This document shows, in pieces, positions 6,468 to 6,477 of a stretch of 6,477 nucleotides of DNA. The position numbers and the translations under genes are program-made. The stretch comes from Thermodesulfobacteriota bacterium (GTDB lineage Bacteria; Desulfobacterota; Dissulfuribacteria; Dissulfuribacterales; UBA3076): the NCBI GenBank assembly GCA_003645605.1, contig QNAY01000076.1:1-6477 (forward strand), written 5' to 3'. The notes under the pieces are model-generated. The model saw nothing but the letters and a program-made list of their open reading frames with translations. It did no database searches and was not told where the DNA came from. Positions within the stretch are counted from its first letter, which is position 1. Every line of letters begins with the position of its first letter.

Positions 6468-6477
6468 GTTTTGGTTA

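Overview
The window reads as a chromosomal segment from a Gram-negative bacterium. The best guess is a deltaproteobacterial lineage (Desulfobacterota-like), because it has a DUF3417-type glucan phosphorylase, a true ClpA rather than ClpC, a toxin-antitoxin remnant and several interspersed palindromic repeats. This assignment is an inference from protein style and repeat types; no rRNA or marker gene is present.

Layout, left to right. Positions 1-96 hold a perfect 13-bp hairpin just past the end of a toxin-antitoxin operon. Positions 97-794 (minus strand) hold that operon: a RelE/HigB-type (phage Gp49-like) toxin first, then an XRE-family antitoxin, overlapping by ATGA, with a perfect 16-bp palindrome just upstream of the toxin as probable operator. 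Positions 795-1027 carry no intact gene; they hold the operator, a weak hairpin and a 65-bp REP-like palindrome. Positions 1028-1303 (plus strand) are the C-terminal two thirds of a PIN-domain toxin of the PIN_3/COG1569 type, whose 5' end is missing exactly where the palindrome begins. Positions 1370-6216 (minus strand) are a two-gene unit: clpA (752 aa) followed after 20 bp by glgP (855 aa). Positions 6217-6477, the clpA leader, contain almost only repeats: a 111-bp structured inverted repeat ending 14 nt before the clpA start codon, a small imperfect hairpin, and an 80-bp inverted repeat of another family.

How it fits together. ClpA is the AAA+ unfoldase of the ClpAP protease and GlgP releases glucose-1-phosphate from storage glucan; their tight spacing suggests co-transcription, perhaps linking protein turnover and reserve use during slow growth or starvation (inference). 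The left third is accessory: one intact type II toxin-antitoxin pair, one decayed toxin, and repeats. No phage, CRISPR, tRNA or transposase gene was seen. The most unusual feature is the 111-bp element in the clpA leader: all three of its non-Watson-Crick stem positions become G-U pairs only in RNA made in the clpA direction, which hints at a folded leader RNA.
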